Shown here piece by piece: positions 17,906-26,661 of a DNA stretch of 64,000 nucleotides. The position numbers and the translations under genes are program-made. Each line of letters opens with the position of its first letter. The stretch's first letter is position 1. Source of the stretch: Dyadobacter sp. MSC1_007 (GTDB taxonomy: Bacteria > Bacteroidota > Bacteroidia > Cytophagales > Spirosomataceae). The DNA is taken from NCBI RefSeq assembly GCF_023667495.1, contig NZ_JAMOZL010000014.1, positions 1 through 64,000 of the forward strand, written 5' to 3'. The notes under the pieces are model-generated. The model saw only the letters and a program-made list of their open reading frames with translations, was not told the origin of the DNA and did not search any database.

Positions 17906-17918
17906 TGTAGCTGTTGGG

Positions 17919-18836
17919 TCAGTTCAGCAAACCGCGATACGCTGATGGCGTAAAGTTTGTTTTTAATTTAAAAAGCCTGCTGAATGACTGCGAGTGCTCA
18001 AAGCCAAGCTGAAATGCAATTTCGCTGACCGATAATGCTGTTCCGGATAATTTCTCTTTTGCGGCTTCTATCAGCTTGTCATGAATGTGCTGTTGGGCCG
18101 AACGGCCGGTGTGTTGCCGGATCAGGTCGCTGAAATATTTAGGCGTAAGGTTGAATGTGGCTGCTATTGCACCTACATTCGGCACGCCATGTTCCGGCAT
18201 CGTGCCGGTATGTATCAGCTCGTCGAGATACTTTTCAAATTTGGCCAGGAGGGTGTTGTACTTTGGTTTACGCGTCAGGAACTGCCTTGTATAAAAGCGG
18301 TCAGCATACGTCAATAGTAGTTCGAGGCTGGAAATGATCACATCCTGACTGTGCTTGTCAATGGGTCGTAATGCCTCCTTTTCGATTTGCATGAGAACAA
18401 GTTCAATGAATGCTTCTTCCTCCTCAGACAGGATCAAAGATTCGGTTACTGCATATTCAAAAAAACTATACGATCTGATCTTGGTCTGCAGCGAAGTCCC
18501 CTTGATATAATCGGGATGGATCATTATTAGAAATCCGGCCGGAGGGATCACTTCACCATCCTTTATGAAAGTTTGTTTGGGAGCGAAAAAAGATAGCACC
18601 CCTTCGTCGAAATCGAACTCGGACTGACCATAGATCATTTTATTGCAGCAACCCTTCTTGAATGTCATCTGGTAAAAATCTGCACTGAGCTTCACACCGT
18701 CTTCAAGTTCGACCTTCGGGAAATCTTTAAACTGCAGAACAGTAAACAGCGGGTGCTTCGGTTTGGCAAAGCCTAAAAGTCTATGTAATTCAGCTAATGA
18801 ATCTATATGTAAATGCGGCCGGGCGTTATTCTTCAT
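17919..18836 (-). CDS. AraC-family transcriptional regulator (paralogue group A)
   Basis: A 305-aa protein, the most divergent of the three related AraC proteins in the window. The sensor region holds MIYGQSEFDFDEGVLSFF. The C-terminal double HTH is LSVSEIAFQLGFEHSQSFSR. It starts 4 bp after the SDR gene upstream on the same strand, so the pair forms a small operon. Inducer unknown. Confidence 0.87.
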   Translation of the reverse strand: MKNNARPHLHIDSLAELHRLLGFAKPKHPLFTVLQFKDFPKVELEDGVKLSADFYQMTFKKGCCNKMIYGQSEFDFDEGVLSFFAPKQTFIKDGEVIPPAGFLIMIHPDYIKGTSLQTKIRSYSFFEYAVTESLILSEEEEAFIELVLMQIEKEALRPIDKHSQDVIISSLELLLTYADRFYTRQFLTRKPKYNTLLAKFEKYLDELIHTGTMPEHGVPNVGAIAATFNLTPKYFSDLIRQHTGRSAQQHIHDKLIEAAKEKLSGTALSVSEIAFQLGFEHSQSFSRLFKLKTNFTPSAYRGLLN

Positions 18837-18840
18837 TATC

Positions 18841-19641
18841 TTAACCTTTTTGGTTGGTCCGTTTTTTAAAGGTCCTGGCCGAGCTTGCCGCGATCACAGA
18901 ATTGGGTATCAGGGTGAGTAATCTAACTCCAAGGCGGTTAATACTCCCTGATATCGCAGATCTTTTTCTGCTATAATAAGCTTTAATAAATTCCTCAGCC
19001 ACCTGGTCTGGCGTTTGGGTAGGTGCTCCGGCGATCAATGCGTCACCCGTTTCATTTTTTAACGCTGCCGCTTCCATAAAGTTAGTGGAAGTAAGGCCTG
19101 GTGCAAAAAATAGGACATGCACGCCAAGAGGTTTGCATTCCTCGTATAAAGCCTGAGAAAAAGATCGGACGAACGCCTTGCTTGCTCCGTAAAGCGCCAT
19201 GTAGGGCACCGGCGTAAATGAAATCAGCGAACCCATGTTGACAATCGTCCCGGCTTTCCGTTTTAGCATATCCTGCATGAATAGGTGCGTGAGGCTAACC
19301 ATCGCGCGATTGTTCAGCTGCAACATATCCCCAAGGCTTTTTAGATCTGCCCCGGCAAATTCACCACCTGACCCGATACCTGCATTATTGATCAGACTAT
19401 TTACTTCAAGTCCGCGGTGTCTGCATTCCTGGTATAGGGCTTCGGGCGCTAGCGGGTCGAAGAGATCAGCTGCAATGAATCCAACATTCACATCGTACTT
19501 TTGCGACAACTGCAGGCTCAAAAGCCTAAGTTTAGTTTCATTTCGGGCGACCAATGTCAGGTTCTCCTTCTTTTCGGCCAGGCGTTTTGCAATTGCTTCT
19601 CCGATGCCCCCCGATGCCCCGGTAATTAAAGTGGTTTTCAT
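18841..19641 (-). CDS. Short-chain dehydrogenase/reductase
   Basis: A 266-aa SDR from the ATG at 19641; the frame opens 13 codons earlier. Motifs: LITGASGGIGEAIAKRL, NNAGIG, NMGSLIS and the catalytic YGASKAF. It belongs to the DltE/YqjQ-like group with a C-terminal tail of about 30 basic residues. The AraC regulator follows after 4 bp. About 75 bp upstream lies ACCAAATGA (19714-19722), which matches half of the palindrome near the Crp gene at 16343; this may be chance. Confidence 0.87.
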   Translation of the reverse strand: MKTTLITGASGGIGEAIAKRLAEKKENLTLVARNETKLRLLSLQLSQKYDVNVGFIAADLFDPLAPEALYQECRHRGLEVNSLINNAGIGSGGEFAGADLKSLGDMLQLNNRAMVSLTHLFMQDMLKRKAGTIVNMGSLISFTPVPYMALYGASKAFVRSFSQALYEECKPLGVHVLFFAPGLTSTNFMEAAALKNETGDALIAGAPTQTPDQVAEEFIKAYYSRKRSAISGSINRLGVRLLTLIPNSVIAASSARTFKKRTNQKG

Positions 19642-20039
19642 TTCTTGCAATTTTTTGGAACAAAGATCCTGGCAGGGCACATATATTCTGTAACTATAAT
19701 GCCGGAACTTGTAACCAAATGACTGTTTCAGGTTCGTCGGTTGTACTGAACAGCTACTGGGAATCTGTTTCCAGAAAGCCTGAGTTGAAGGATTACCGAA
19801 ATTTCATTGAACGTTGATTATCCGTAGGCCTGGGTGTATTTTCAAGATTCGGTATTGGGTCGGAACTCTGATGGTTACAAATTATTAAATAAAATTACAA
19901 TGAAACATTGCGATTTACAGCAAGTACCAAGCTAAAGGTTCCTGGACGTTCCTGGTGCAAACAAGGTTAAGGAAAATCCCTTAAAGTTTCAGGTGAAGTT
20001 CAATTAAAAGCTTGTCAGCCATAGTATTGGCGAAGACCG
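19642..20039. other. Intergenic stretch without a recognisable gene
   Basis: About 400 bp between the SDR and a small hypothetical gene, both on the minus strand. It holds the SDR promoter region with an ACCAAATGA element near 19714. The rest is A/T-rich with no open frame of note and no clear hairpin. Confidence 0.4.
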
Positions 20040-20300
20040 TCACTTCATTCTTTCGTAAGTATAACTGATAGTACCATTTGTCTGAATGTATTCGACTTTA
20101 TCCGTAGATACACGGTACTTCGCCCCCGTCTCGATGACTTGAAATACTCCATTTCCCAGTGGACGTAGTTTCTCCTCGGCCGGATCTTCATCCTTATATA
20201 GCCAGTAGTAGGATGCTTTCCTCTTTGATTTGTTTGTATATGCGATCAGCGCGTTGCGCTCCCACTCATGATCATAAAATCTGGCGATTACCACACCCAA
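20040..20300 (-). CDS. Small hypothetical protein (86 aa), start uncertain
   Basis: An open frame with protein-like composition (SKRKASYYWLYKDEDPAEEK, KYRVSTDKVEYIQTNG) and a beta-strand-rich pattern. There is no ATG at a sensible place: only TTG (20300) or GTG (20294) can start it, after which the sequence reads directly into a charged region. It may be a truncated remnant of a longer secreted protein. I do not recognise the family. Confidence 0.4.
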   Translation of the reverse strand: MGVVIARFYDHEWERNALIAYTNKSKRKASYYWLYKDEDPAEEKLRPLGNGVFQVIETGAKYRVSTDKVEYIQTNGTISYTYERMK

Positions 20301-20451
20301 CGCAATCTTGGTTTGTAAACAGTACTAACACTCATCACAGGATGAAAGCTTGCAAGTTGAGTCACTCTGCAAAGGACACGTGCCGGTAACAACGCCCATT
20401 ATGGCCCAAGATCTTGTTGCCAAAATAATTTGAATTGAATACCTTTACAAA

Positions 20452-21387
20452 ATGCAGGAAATCTTTGGATTGAAGGAGTTAGTGGCTACCAATAGCGCGT
20501 GTTTAGCAGAATACAAGTTGTTAGCCGAGGTGAATCATTTCAATGTATTCAACCAGTCCGAAATCTGTGAACGTACCCGGCCCATGCACAGAAGTGATTT
20601 TTACAAGATTTCATTGATCAAGGGAAAAGGGATACTGCAGATAAAAGATGAGTACAGTGAGATTGATGGGAATGTTTTGATCTTCTTTAATCCCACGATT
20701 CCATACTACTGGCAGTCGCTGTCAGAAGAAAGACCATCTTATTATTGTTACTTCGACAGCTACTTTCAATCCAAACTGGCCAACAAAGATTACTTCCAGC
20801 AATCAGCTCTGCTCACCCCCGGATCGATCCCGGTATTTGCACTTACAGACAAACTTGCCGATGAAATACGTGTCATTTTTGAGGACATGTACGAGGAAAT
20901 TCAAGGCGACTACCATCACAAGTATGACATACTAGCGACTTACCTTCAATTGCTTCTGCAAAAAGCCTTCAAGTTCCAAAACAGCTCCCGCAGGACCTCA
21001 GCCAACAAGTCTGCCTCGATCCGTATCCTTTCCCGTTTTTTCAACCTACTTGAAAAACAATTCCCGATTGACTCTGTGGAACATCCCATTAGGTTGAAAA
21101 CGCCGAATGATTTTGCGCAAGAGTTGGCGATACATGTTAATTATCTAAACGCCGCTGTAAAAGAATTGACCGGAAAAAAAACCTCTGAAATCATCGGCTC
21201 AAGAGTGATAACAGAAGCAAAGGCCCTTCTAAAACACAGCAACGCCGACGTTGCTGAGATCGCTTACATGCTTGGCTTTGAGTATCCCAATAACTTCGTA
21301 ACATTTTTTAAGAGGCACGCGAAAGAAACACCAAAGTCATTCCGAAACAACCAGAACATCCCTGCCTCGAAGCCACAAAATATTTGA
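20452..21387 (+). CDS. AraC-family transcriptional regulator
   Basis: A 311-aa AraC protein of a different subgroup from the three group-A paralogues. The N-terminal cupin-like region holds HRSDFYKISLIKGKGILQI and NVLIFFNPTIPYYW. The C-terminal HTH holds ADVAEIAYMLGFEYPNNFVT. A possible promoter of Bacteroidota type lies very close to the start: TTG, 20 bp, then TACCTTTA ending at about 20446. The next genes (dehydrogenase, SDR) are on the same strand and are likely targets. Confidence 0.85.
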   Translation: MQEIFGLKELVATNSACLAEYKLLAEVNHFNVFNQSEICERTRPMHRSDFYKISLIKGKGILQIKDEYSEIDGNVLIFFNPTIPYYWQSLSEERPSYYCYFDSYFQSKLANKDYFQQSALLTPGSIPVFALTDKLADEIRVIFEDMYEEIQGDYHHKYDILATYLQLLLQKAFKFQNSSRRTSANKSASIRILSRFFNLLEKQFPIDSVEHPIRLKTPNDFAQELAIHVNYLNAAVKELTGKKTSEIIGSRVITEAKALLKHSNADVAEIAYMLGFEYPNNFVTFFKRHAKETPKSFRNNQNIPASKPQNI

Positions 21388-21450
21388 ATCGCATACTTTT
21401 TCATTTGTTCTGCAAACGTCGCTTTAATGAGTGGGCCGTAGTTTTGCCCT

Positions 21451-22221
21451 ATGAAAATAGGAATAATAGGAACCGGTGCTCTGGGAGGAACCATTGCAAA
21501 GAAGTTGGTAGCCGCTGGCCATAAGGTTAAAGCAACAAACGCCAGCCCCGTAAGTGAATTAAAAGAAAGGGCTGCACAGTTAGGAGTCGCTGCTGCAAGT
21601 ATTAAAGATGTAGTTCGGGACGTGGAGATCATCATTGTGTCCATTCCAACCAATGCGATACCAAATCTGCCTCGTGACCTTTTTGCAGGCGTCCCTGGTG
21701 ATGTTATCGTCATTGATACAACCAATTATTACCCTTATCGCGACGGCCCTATTGAAAATGGCTTTATTGACAAATTAGAAAGCATTTGGGTTTCCCGGGA
21801 ATTGAGAAGGCCAGTGGTGAAGGCCTTCAACAACCTGTTATCCTATACACTTGAGAATCGCGCAAAAGCGAAAGGCGCACCTGGCCGGATCGCGATAGCG
21901 ATTTCAGGAGATGATGAAAAGGCAAAATTCATTGTATCTGAACTGATTGACGAGCTAGGTTTTGACCCTGTCGATGTTGGGCCTTTGTCAGAATCGTGGA
22001 GACATCAACCCGGCATGCCATCATATTGCACGGAATTAAGCGCTCCCGAACTTGAACAGGCCCTAGCTGACCACGAAAACATCAGGGAAATAGCCCCGCA
22101 ACTAAGAGATCTAACGACCGACAAGCTTATGGCCAGGACCACGCCGCCTTCACACCAGGAAATGCTGGATGCAATTCGCTCGCTATTTCCAATCAATCCA
22201 AAGCAAGATGATGGACAGTGA
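21451..22221 (+). CDS. NADPH-dependent F420 reductase-like / NAD(P)-binding oxidoreductase
   Basis: A 256-aa protein with an N-terminal Rossmann motif, MKIGIIGTGALGGTIAKKL, then EIIIVSIPTNAIPN and DVIVIDTTNYYPYRDG. This matches the NADP oxidoreductase/F420-reductase-like family, which in Bacteroidota acts without F420 on unknown substrates. The region VVKAFNNLLSYTLEN is typical for the group. It lies 63 bp after the AraC gene. Confidence 0.8.
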   Translation: MKIGIIGTGALGGTIAKKLVAAGHKVKATNASPVSELKERAAQLGVAAASIKDVVRDVEIIIVSIPTNAIPNLPRDLFAGVPGDVIVIDTTNYYPYRDGPIENGFIDKLESIWVSRELRRPVVKAFNNLLSYTLENRAKAKGAPGRIAIAISGDDEKAKFIVSELIDELGFDPVDVGPLSESWRHQPGMPSYCTELSAPELEQALADHENIREIAPQLRDLTTDKLMARTTPPSHQEMLDAIRSLFPINPKQDDGQ

Positions 22222-22325
22222 AAATAAAAGCACTGAATTCAACGAGCGCAGCACACGCTCATTACTCATTACAACACAGCTAATACAAAAAGAGCAACAA
22301 TTCATAAATAAAAGAACAAAAAACG

Positions 22326-23087
22326 ATGAGTAAAAAATTGGCTAACAAGGTGGCAATCGTAACCGGAGCGTCTAAGGGAATAGGTGCAGGTATTGCCAAA
22401 CAACTCGGCGCCGCGGGCGCCAGCGTTGTGGTAAACTATGCTTCAAGCAAGACTGACGCTGACAAAGTCGTACATGAAATTACGAATAATGGAGGAGCTG
22501 CGATCGCTGTGCAAGGTGATGTCTCTAAGTCAAAGGAGGTAACGCGACTTTTTGAAGAAACAGAAAAAACCTTCGGGGGTTTAGATATTTTAGTCAATAA
22601 TGCGGGTATCTACTGGACAACACCCCTTGGCGATTTTACAGAGGATGCATATCGCAGGATGTTTGACGTCAATGTTCTGGGTACGCTGCTAGCGTCGCAA
22701 GCAGCATTTAAATTCTTTGAGGGAAAGGGCGGCAGTATTATCAATATCAGTTCTGTTGCTGCTACCAGGCCAGAAAATACACTATCCGTTTATGGTGCGA
22801 CCAAAGCAGCTATGAATTTGTTGACTTGGTCACTTTCGCAAGAATTAGGATCTAAAAACATTCGTGTAAACTCCTTAATCCCCAGCATGATTTTGACGGA
22901 AGGAATTGCCAGCTTGGGATTGCTTCCGAATACCGATAATCCATACGTCAATGCCATGATAACCCGGACTGCTTTGGGTCAGTTAGCGATGGCCGAGGAC
23001 ATCGGAAATGCGGCAGTATTTCTCGCCAGTGATGAAGCCCGTTTAGTAACGGGACAAGAAATCGACGTAACTGGAGGATTCAAATAA
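22326..23087 (+). CDS. Short-chain dehydrogenase/reductase, FabG/glucose-dehydrogenase-like
   Basis: A 253-aa classical SDR with VTGASKGIGAGIAKQLG, the NADP-preferring VVNYASSK segment, NNAGIYW, NISSVAA and catalytic YGATKAAMN, ending with the usual DVTGGFK. Many relatives are annotated glucose 1-dehydrogenase or 3-oxoacyl-ACP reductase; the substrate here is unknown. It probably forms a transcription unit with the NAD(P)-binding gene 104 bp upstream, and a strong terminator follows. Confidence 0.88.
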   Translation: MSKKLANKVAIVTGASKGIGAGIAKQLGAAGASVVVNYASSKTDADKVVHEITNNGGAAIAVQGDVSKSKEVTRLFEETEKTFGGLDILVNNAGIYWTTPLGDFTEDAYRRMFDVNVLGTLLASQAAFKFFEGKGGSIINISSVAATRPENTLSVYGATKAAMNLLTWSLSQELGSKNIRVNSLIPSMILTEGIASLGLLPNTDNPYVNAMITRTALGQLAMAEDIGNAAVFLASDEARLVTGQEIDVTGGFK

Positions 23088-23165
23088 TACCTGTTTAAGC
23101 CGAGGCACCATTAAAGATGTGAATTTTTAACCCGAATTATAAATTCATTTATGCATGAAGGCTAA

Positions 23166-23201
23166 GCTGGTCAGAAAATATTTCTGACCAGCATTTTTTT
23201 T
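23166..23201 (+). terminator. Rho-independent terminator
   Basis: A perfect 12-bp stem, GCTGGTCAGAAA (23166-23177) with TTTCTGACCAGC (23181-23192), a 3-nt loop and eight T residues. It ends the SDR unit. The rest of the 23088-23394 gap shows no gene. Confidence 0.9.
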
Positions 23202-23394
23202 ACTAATGCATTCTCAGAAATCTCCCGAATGTGAGACTGGATCACCTCTGTCTGTCCAGATATGCAGTATACTTCGTACATTTTGGGGAACGCGCTACAA
23301 GAAACTGCTTCCAATCCAGATCTTTAACAAACGCAAATCTATTTACGCCCTGATTACAAATCCACGCTGGCATGGTAATACCATCGGGCAAAGA

Positions 23395-23976
23395 TCAAAG
23401 AATGGTGCTCCTACGGACCCTGCTCAGTGTTTCCTTGGTAATTCCAAGATAGGATGCAATGATATGTTGCGGAAATCGCTGCAAGAAATTGGGATACTCC
23501 CTTGCAAAATCTGCGTAACGGGAGTCCGCTGCAAGGCTGATTGTGGAATTCAAGCGCTTCTGGATGGCGATCGAGTTTCTCTCTTCCATTATTTGGAGCA
23601 TTTTCCTCACTGAAGGTATTTGGTCCACCAGGCAGATGGTATCTGCATGGCTAATGGTAAGCAGTTCGCAATTTTCCCAGGCATCAATGTTGTATTTTGA
23701 TGGTGTAAGCATGACAATGCTCTCCCTGTCGCCCATCCACCAGTTCTCGATGCCCAGTTGTACGACATGCTCGATTCCCTTCTCATCAATGCTGTACTGC
23801 CTCATTGCTCCACTGACAATAAAACAAAAATGCTTGCAGACATCGCCCTGCTGAAGAAAATACTGGCGCTTTTTAAGTCTCTTGGCGGAAAACATTCTTC
23901 GGACAAGGTCCTCTTCCTGCGTGTTCAAGGGGATTCCGGAGTACCTATTGACATATGAAATCAGTGAGTCATGCAT
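23395..23976 (-). CDS. Crp/Fnr-family transcriptional regulator
   Basis: A 193-aa protein from the ATG at 23976. It has the cyclic-nucleotide-binding-like roll (LKKRQYFLQQGDVCKHFCFI, YSIDEKGIEHVVQLG) and a C-terminal HTH (ASYLGITKETLSRVRR). The recognition helix shows E-x-x-S-R as in E. coli FNR, which reads TTGAT half-sites. An exact TTGAT-N4-GTCAA lies in the divergent promoter region at 24125-24138. No N-terminal cysteine cluster for oxygen sensing is seen. Confidence 0.86.
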   Translation of the reverse strand: MHDSLISYVNRYSGIPLNTQEEDLVRRMFSAKRLKKRQYFLQQGDVCKHFCFIVSGAMRQYSIDEKGIEHVVQLGIENWWMGDRESIVMLTPSKYNIDAWENCELLTISHADTICLVDQIPSVRKMLQIMEERNSIAIQKRLNSTISLAADSRYADFAREYPNFLQRFPQHIIASYLGITKETLSRVRRSTIL

Positions 23977-24124
23977 AAGGTGAAAAATCAAGGTTTGAGC
24001 TGCATTGTCATTCGTGATGTTGCAGCCAGTAGTCGCCCTGCCTAAGTCTACATCCAGCGCTTACCAAGGGTGGCACATACGCCAAGTTGCCGTACCATCA
24101 GCCATGAGCGAATATACAAACCTG

Positions 24125-24138
24125 TTGATATTTGTCAA
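24125..24138. promoter_or_regulatory. FNR-like box TTGATATTTGTCAA
   Basis: Inverted repeat TTGAT-N4-GTCAA, flanked by G/C that extends the arms. It is centred about 93 bp before the NTF2-like gene at 24225 and about 155 bp before the divergent Crp/Fnr gene. The recognition helix of that regulator (E-x-x-S-R) fits this half-site. TTTATCATTTG, half of the other Crp palindrome, follows at 24147-24157. Confidence 0.6.
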
Positions 24139-24224
24139 CGTTCTTTTTTATCATTTGTCATCGCTCAACGGCACTGCGAGGAAGTAGTTTTGTTGAACAA
24201 TTATAAATTTAAAAATCAGAAATC

Positions 24225-24650
24225 ATGACACAATCAAAGAATGACATTTCGGCTAATTTAACTGAATCAAACAAACAAATCGTGTTGCAGGCCTATGCCT
24301 CGCTGAAGGCAGGGAATGTCGCCGGCTACTTCGACAGCATGGCCGATGACATCACACTCACCTATTTTGGCAATCACCTGTTCACTGGAACTTATCGTGG
24401 CAAGAAGGACATTCTGGACAACTACGTGCCTGTGTTGCTCAATCGCCTCGAAGGCCCCATAAAGATCACGGTTACCAACGCGATTGCAGAGGGCGATCAG
24501 GTTTTCGTCGAGGCGGAGGGCGAATCACGAACCAAGGATGGTCTCGACTACAATAACCTCTACGGCATTGTACTTAGTTTGAAAGATGGAAAGATTACGG
24601 AAGTACGTGAGTACATGGACACGGAGCTTGTTAAGGCCATTTTCGGCTGA
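24225..24650 (+). CDS. NTF2-like (SnoaL-type) protein
   Basis: A 141-aa protein with the cone-shaped NTF2-like fold pattern: an N-terminal helix (NKQIVLQAYASLKAGNVAGY), FDSMADDITLTYFG, and a C-terminal sheet (NLYGIVLSLKDGKITEVREY, then MDTELV). Such proteins are small-molecule enzymes or binders and the function cannot be read. It is divergent from the Crp/Fnr gene with an FNR-like box between them, so it is the likely regulated target. Confidence 0.82.
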   Translation: MTQSKNDISANLTESNKQIVLQAYASLKAGNVAGYFDSMADDITLTYFGNHLFTGTYRGKKDILDNYVPVLLNRLEGPIKITVTNAIAEGDQVFVEAEGESRTKDGLDYNNLYGIVLSLKDGKITEVREYMDTELVKAIFG

Positions 24651-25186
24651 CATCGTAATAACGCGCATCTTAAAGGGCAACAGGCGCTCGCCGACATTCA
24701 GAATTGAGGTTGTCCGACATGGTAAACTGATAGCAGTCCAAGTTCAGGGACTCACGACTCGTACACCACAACAAGAGGCACGATCATAGCGCCATATTAA
24801 GTAGCGCGGAATGTTAAGCACACCATTCATTAGCTGAGCATGAATGGTGTGCTACTTTTCAAAGATCTTTACAATATACGTCAACTCCACAGCTGGCTAC
24901 TAATTTTGATTTTAATGCTTCGAACTTTCTAAGCATTAAAATAGGATCTAAAAGAGTGATTCTGACGACGTTCTTCAATCTGCGGATCTTTGTAAGTCAA
25001 AAAGTGTATGCAGCTGTCGAGATGGAATCTATATCAGCGGATAGTTCAAAACAGCCAGAACGCGTATATTTTCCCTACTTATTTAATTCCAACCTCCACA
25101 CACCGATCTCTCCTGACCAACTTTGATGTTCACCAAGGATGTCCGTCATCGGTTGCGATCCGGTATTGACCAGGCGGTCTTCCACC
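24651..25186. other. Intergenic stretch with two hairpins
   Basis: About 536 bp with no credible gene. It holds the terminator at 24817-24859 and a second 12-bp inverted repeat at 24909-24942 (ATTTTAATGCTT with AAGCATTAAAAT, 10-nt loop), which lacks a T-run. The second repeat lies downstream of the minus-strand gene ending at 25187 and may help end it. Confidence 0.5.
24817..24859 (+). terminator. Hairpin terminator after the NTF2-like gene
   Basis: A perfect 14-bp stem, AGCACACCATTCAT (24817-24830) with ATGAATGGTGTGCT (24840-24853), a 9-nt loop and a short T-rich tail (ACTTTTC). It lies 166 bp after the stop codon of the NTF2-like gene. Confidence 0.7.
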
Positions 25187-26470
25187 TTATAATTCGATCA
25201 CCTTTCCGGCCGCCACAAATCGTGTCTCCCTGACTGCACCCGTGCCATTAAAGCGGTATTGCAAACCAACGATGGCGGCTGGCTCGTGTTTAAAGGACAA
25301 GCTATATACTTTCGCGTCGTTGACATATATCGTTAAATTTCTGTTCACTGCCTCGACCCGCAGTTTCGTCCAACGACTTAAGTCTGCACCAAAGCCGGAC
25401 AAGTCGGCGTTTTCACTGTTGACCACCGTGCCACAGACCGACAGCGATAATTTCCCTACACAAGCTTTTGCTGTGAGCGGTAAAATAATCACATCATTTT
25501 TGCACTGGATCAGCACTTGCATGTACTGACATGCATTTGTACCCGCTTTAGAATCATTTTTCACAGAGGTTTCAAATGTGAAATTGTCATTGCGCAAATC
25601 TTTAAAATCACGCTGGTTGAAAATTCGTATGCGGGGTGCTTGTGGATGCAATGACAGCTGATATTTTTTTAAAACTGCTTCATTGATCTCGATGCCGCCA
25701 TTTTTAACACACTCCTTTTTCTTAAAATACAACGGCATTCCTTCACTTTCTGCCAGACATAACCAGCCATCGGAAGTAATTTGCAAATCGTGTGTTCTCA
25801 CCACCTGATCGTCCGCAATCAGCTTGGTTCGAAAGTATCCGGGATAATAGTAAATGGCAGAATGAACCTGCTGTGCTTTGCTCACTTTCCTTTTTCGTTT
25901 GCTATCCCAAGTCTGCACAATAAATACGGAGTCCGTTTTCGCCGCACGGGCGTCATAGTGGAATACAACCGAGTTAGGGACACCCTCCGTGACTACTTTA
26001 TTCGCCCTGAACGAGAAAGAACTGTCGTTTGCCCGCCCGGTTACACGTTTCTTTGTTTTGATCGAGGTTAAGGCATAAGTGCTCACTATGATTGACAATA
26101 ACAGCAAAAACCAGAAGAATCTGGACTTCCATGGAATGGGATTTACCGGGAAAACGTGAATTGGAGGGCCCGGCGAGACTTCGCTGGTCCTATTCTCGCC
26201 CGAATGACTGAAGGACCGCCAGTCTGTATATCCGGCGTATTGAGCAAGCGTATTCAAGGTAGTTAAGGTCGGATCGCTTTCGTATTTAAGCTTTCCCCAT
26301 ATCCTTTTTAAAGTCGTGACGCTTAACCGGACTCCGGTCGCCAGATTGACCTCGTCACTCAATCTCTCGAAATCATAATTCACCCAATGCGCACTATCGC
26401 CCCAATCGAGTTTCTTCTCTATGAGCAAGAGGCACATTCGCAGCGTAGATCTCTTTCCATTTCTGTCCAT
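25187..26470 (-). CDS. Membrane-anchored protein: HTH-like head, one TM helix, PKD-like and LamG-like regions
   Basis: A 427-aa protein from the ATG at 26470. Residues about 8-90 form a helical HTH-like domain seen in several Bacteroidota proteins (LSVTTLKRIWGKLKYES, then LNTLAQYAGYTDWRSF). One hydrophobic segment follows (FFWFLLLLSIIVSTYAL, about 120-136). The outer part begins with a PKD-like beta domain (FSFRANKVVTEGVPNSVVFH) and ends with a concanavalin/LamG-like region (WTKLRVEAVNRNLTIYVND). The layout would connect a cytoplasmic DNA- or protein-binding head with an extracytoplasmic binding domain. It is divergent from a secreted LamG-like gene. Function unknown. Confidence 0.65.
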   Translation of the reverse strand: MDRNGKRSTLRMCLLLIEKKLDWGDSAHWVNYDFERLSDEVNLATGVRLSVTTLKRIWGKLKYESDPTLTTLNTLAQYAGYTDWRSFSHSGENRTSEVSPGPPIHVFPVNPIPWKSRFFWFLLLLSIIVSTYALTSIKTKKRVTGRANDSSFSFRANKVVTEGVPNSVVFHYDARAAKTDSVFIVQTWDSKRKRKVSKAQQVHSAIYYYPGYFRTKLIADDQVVRTHDLQITSDGWLCLAESEGMPLYFKKKECVKNGGIEINEAVLKKYQLSLHPQAPRIRIFNQRDFKDLRNDNFTFETSVKNDSKAGTNACQYMQVLIQCKNDVIILPLTAKACVGKLSLSVCGTVVNSENADLSGFGADLSRWTKLRVEAVNRNLTIYVNDAKVYSLSFKHEPAAIVGLQYRFNGTGAVRETRFVAAGKVIEL

Positions 26471-26661
26471 GGCTAGCCCTATGAATGAACTTGAACGAAC
26501 TTGGCGCAGCTTTGAACAAGCAAAGTCAGCAGCATGCGCTGAAATTTGCGGCACCAGTTATTCAGTCTCTAAGCCTGGAAACTGCGAAAATCTACTCAAC
26601 TCGCCAAACTAAGCTTACTTATCCAAAGCGGCAAAAATGCTTCACAAACCATCACACAGAT

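Noticed and set aside
21439..21446. TAGTTTTG, a possible -7 element, five bases before the start at 21451
   Set aside because: No -33 element at the right distance, so a leaderless promoter is not supported.
23206..23613. 135-codon open frame on the plus strand
   Set aside because: Much of it overlaps the Crp/Fnr gene on the other strand and the rest looks unlike protein.
24586..24789. 67-codon frame at the end of the NTF2-like gene
   Set aside because: It overlaps the NTF2-like gene in another frame and has a random-looking composition.
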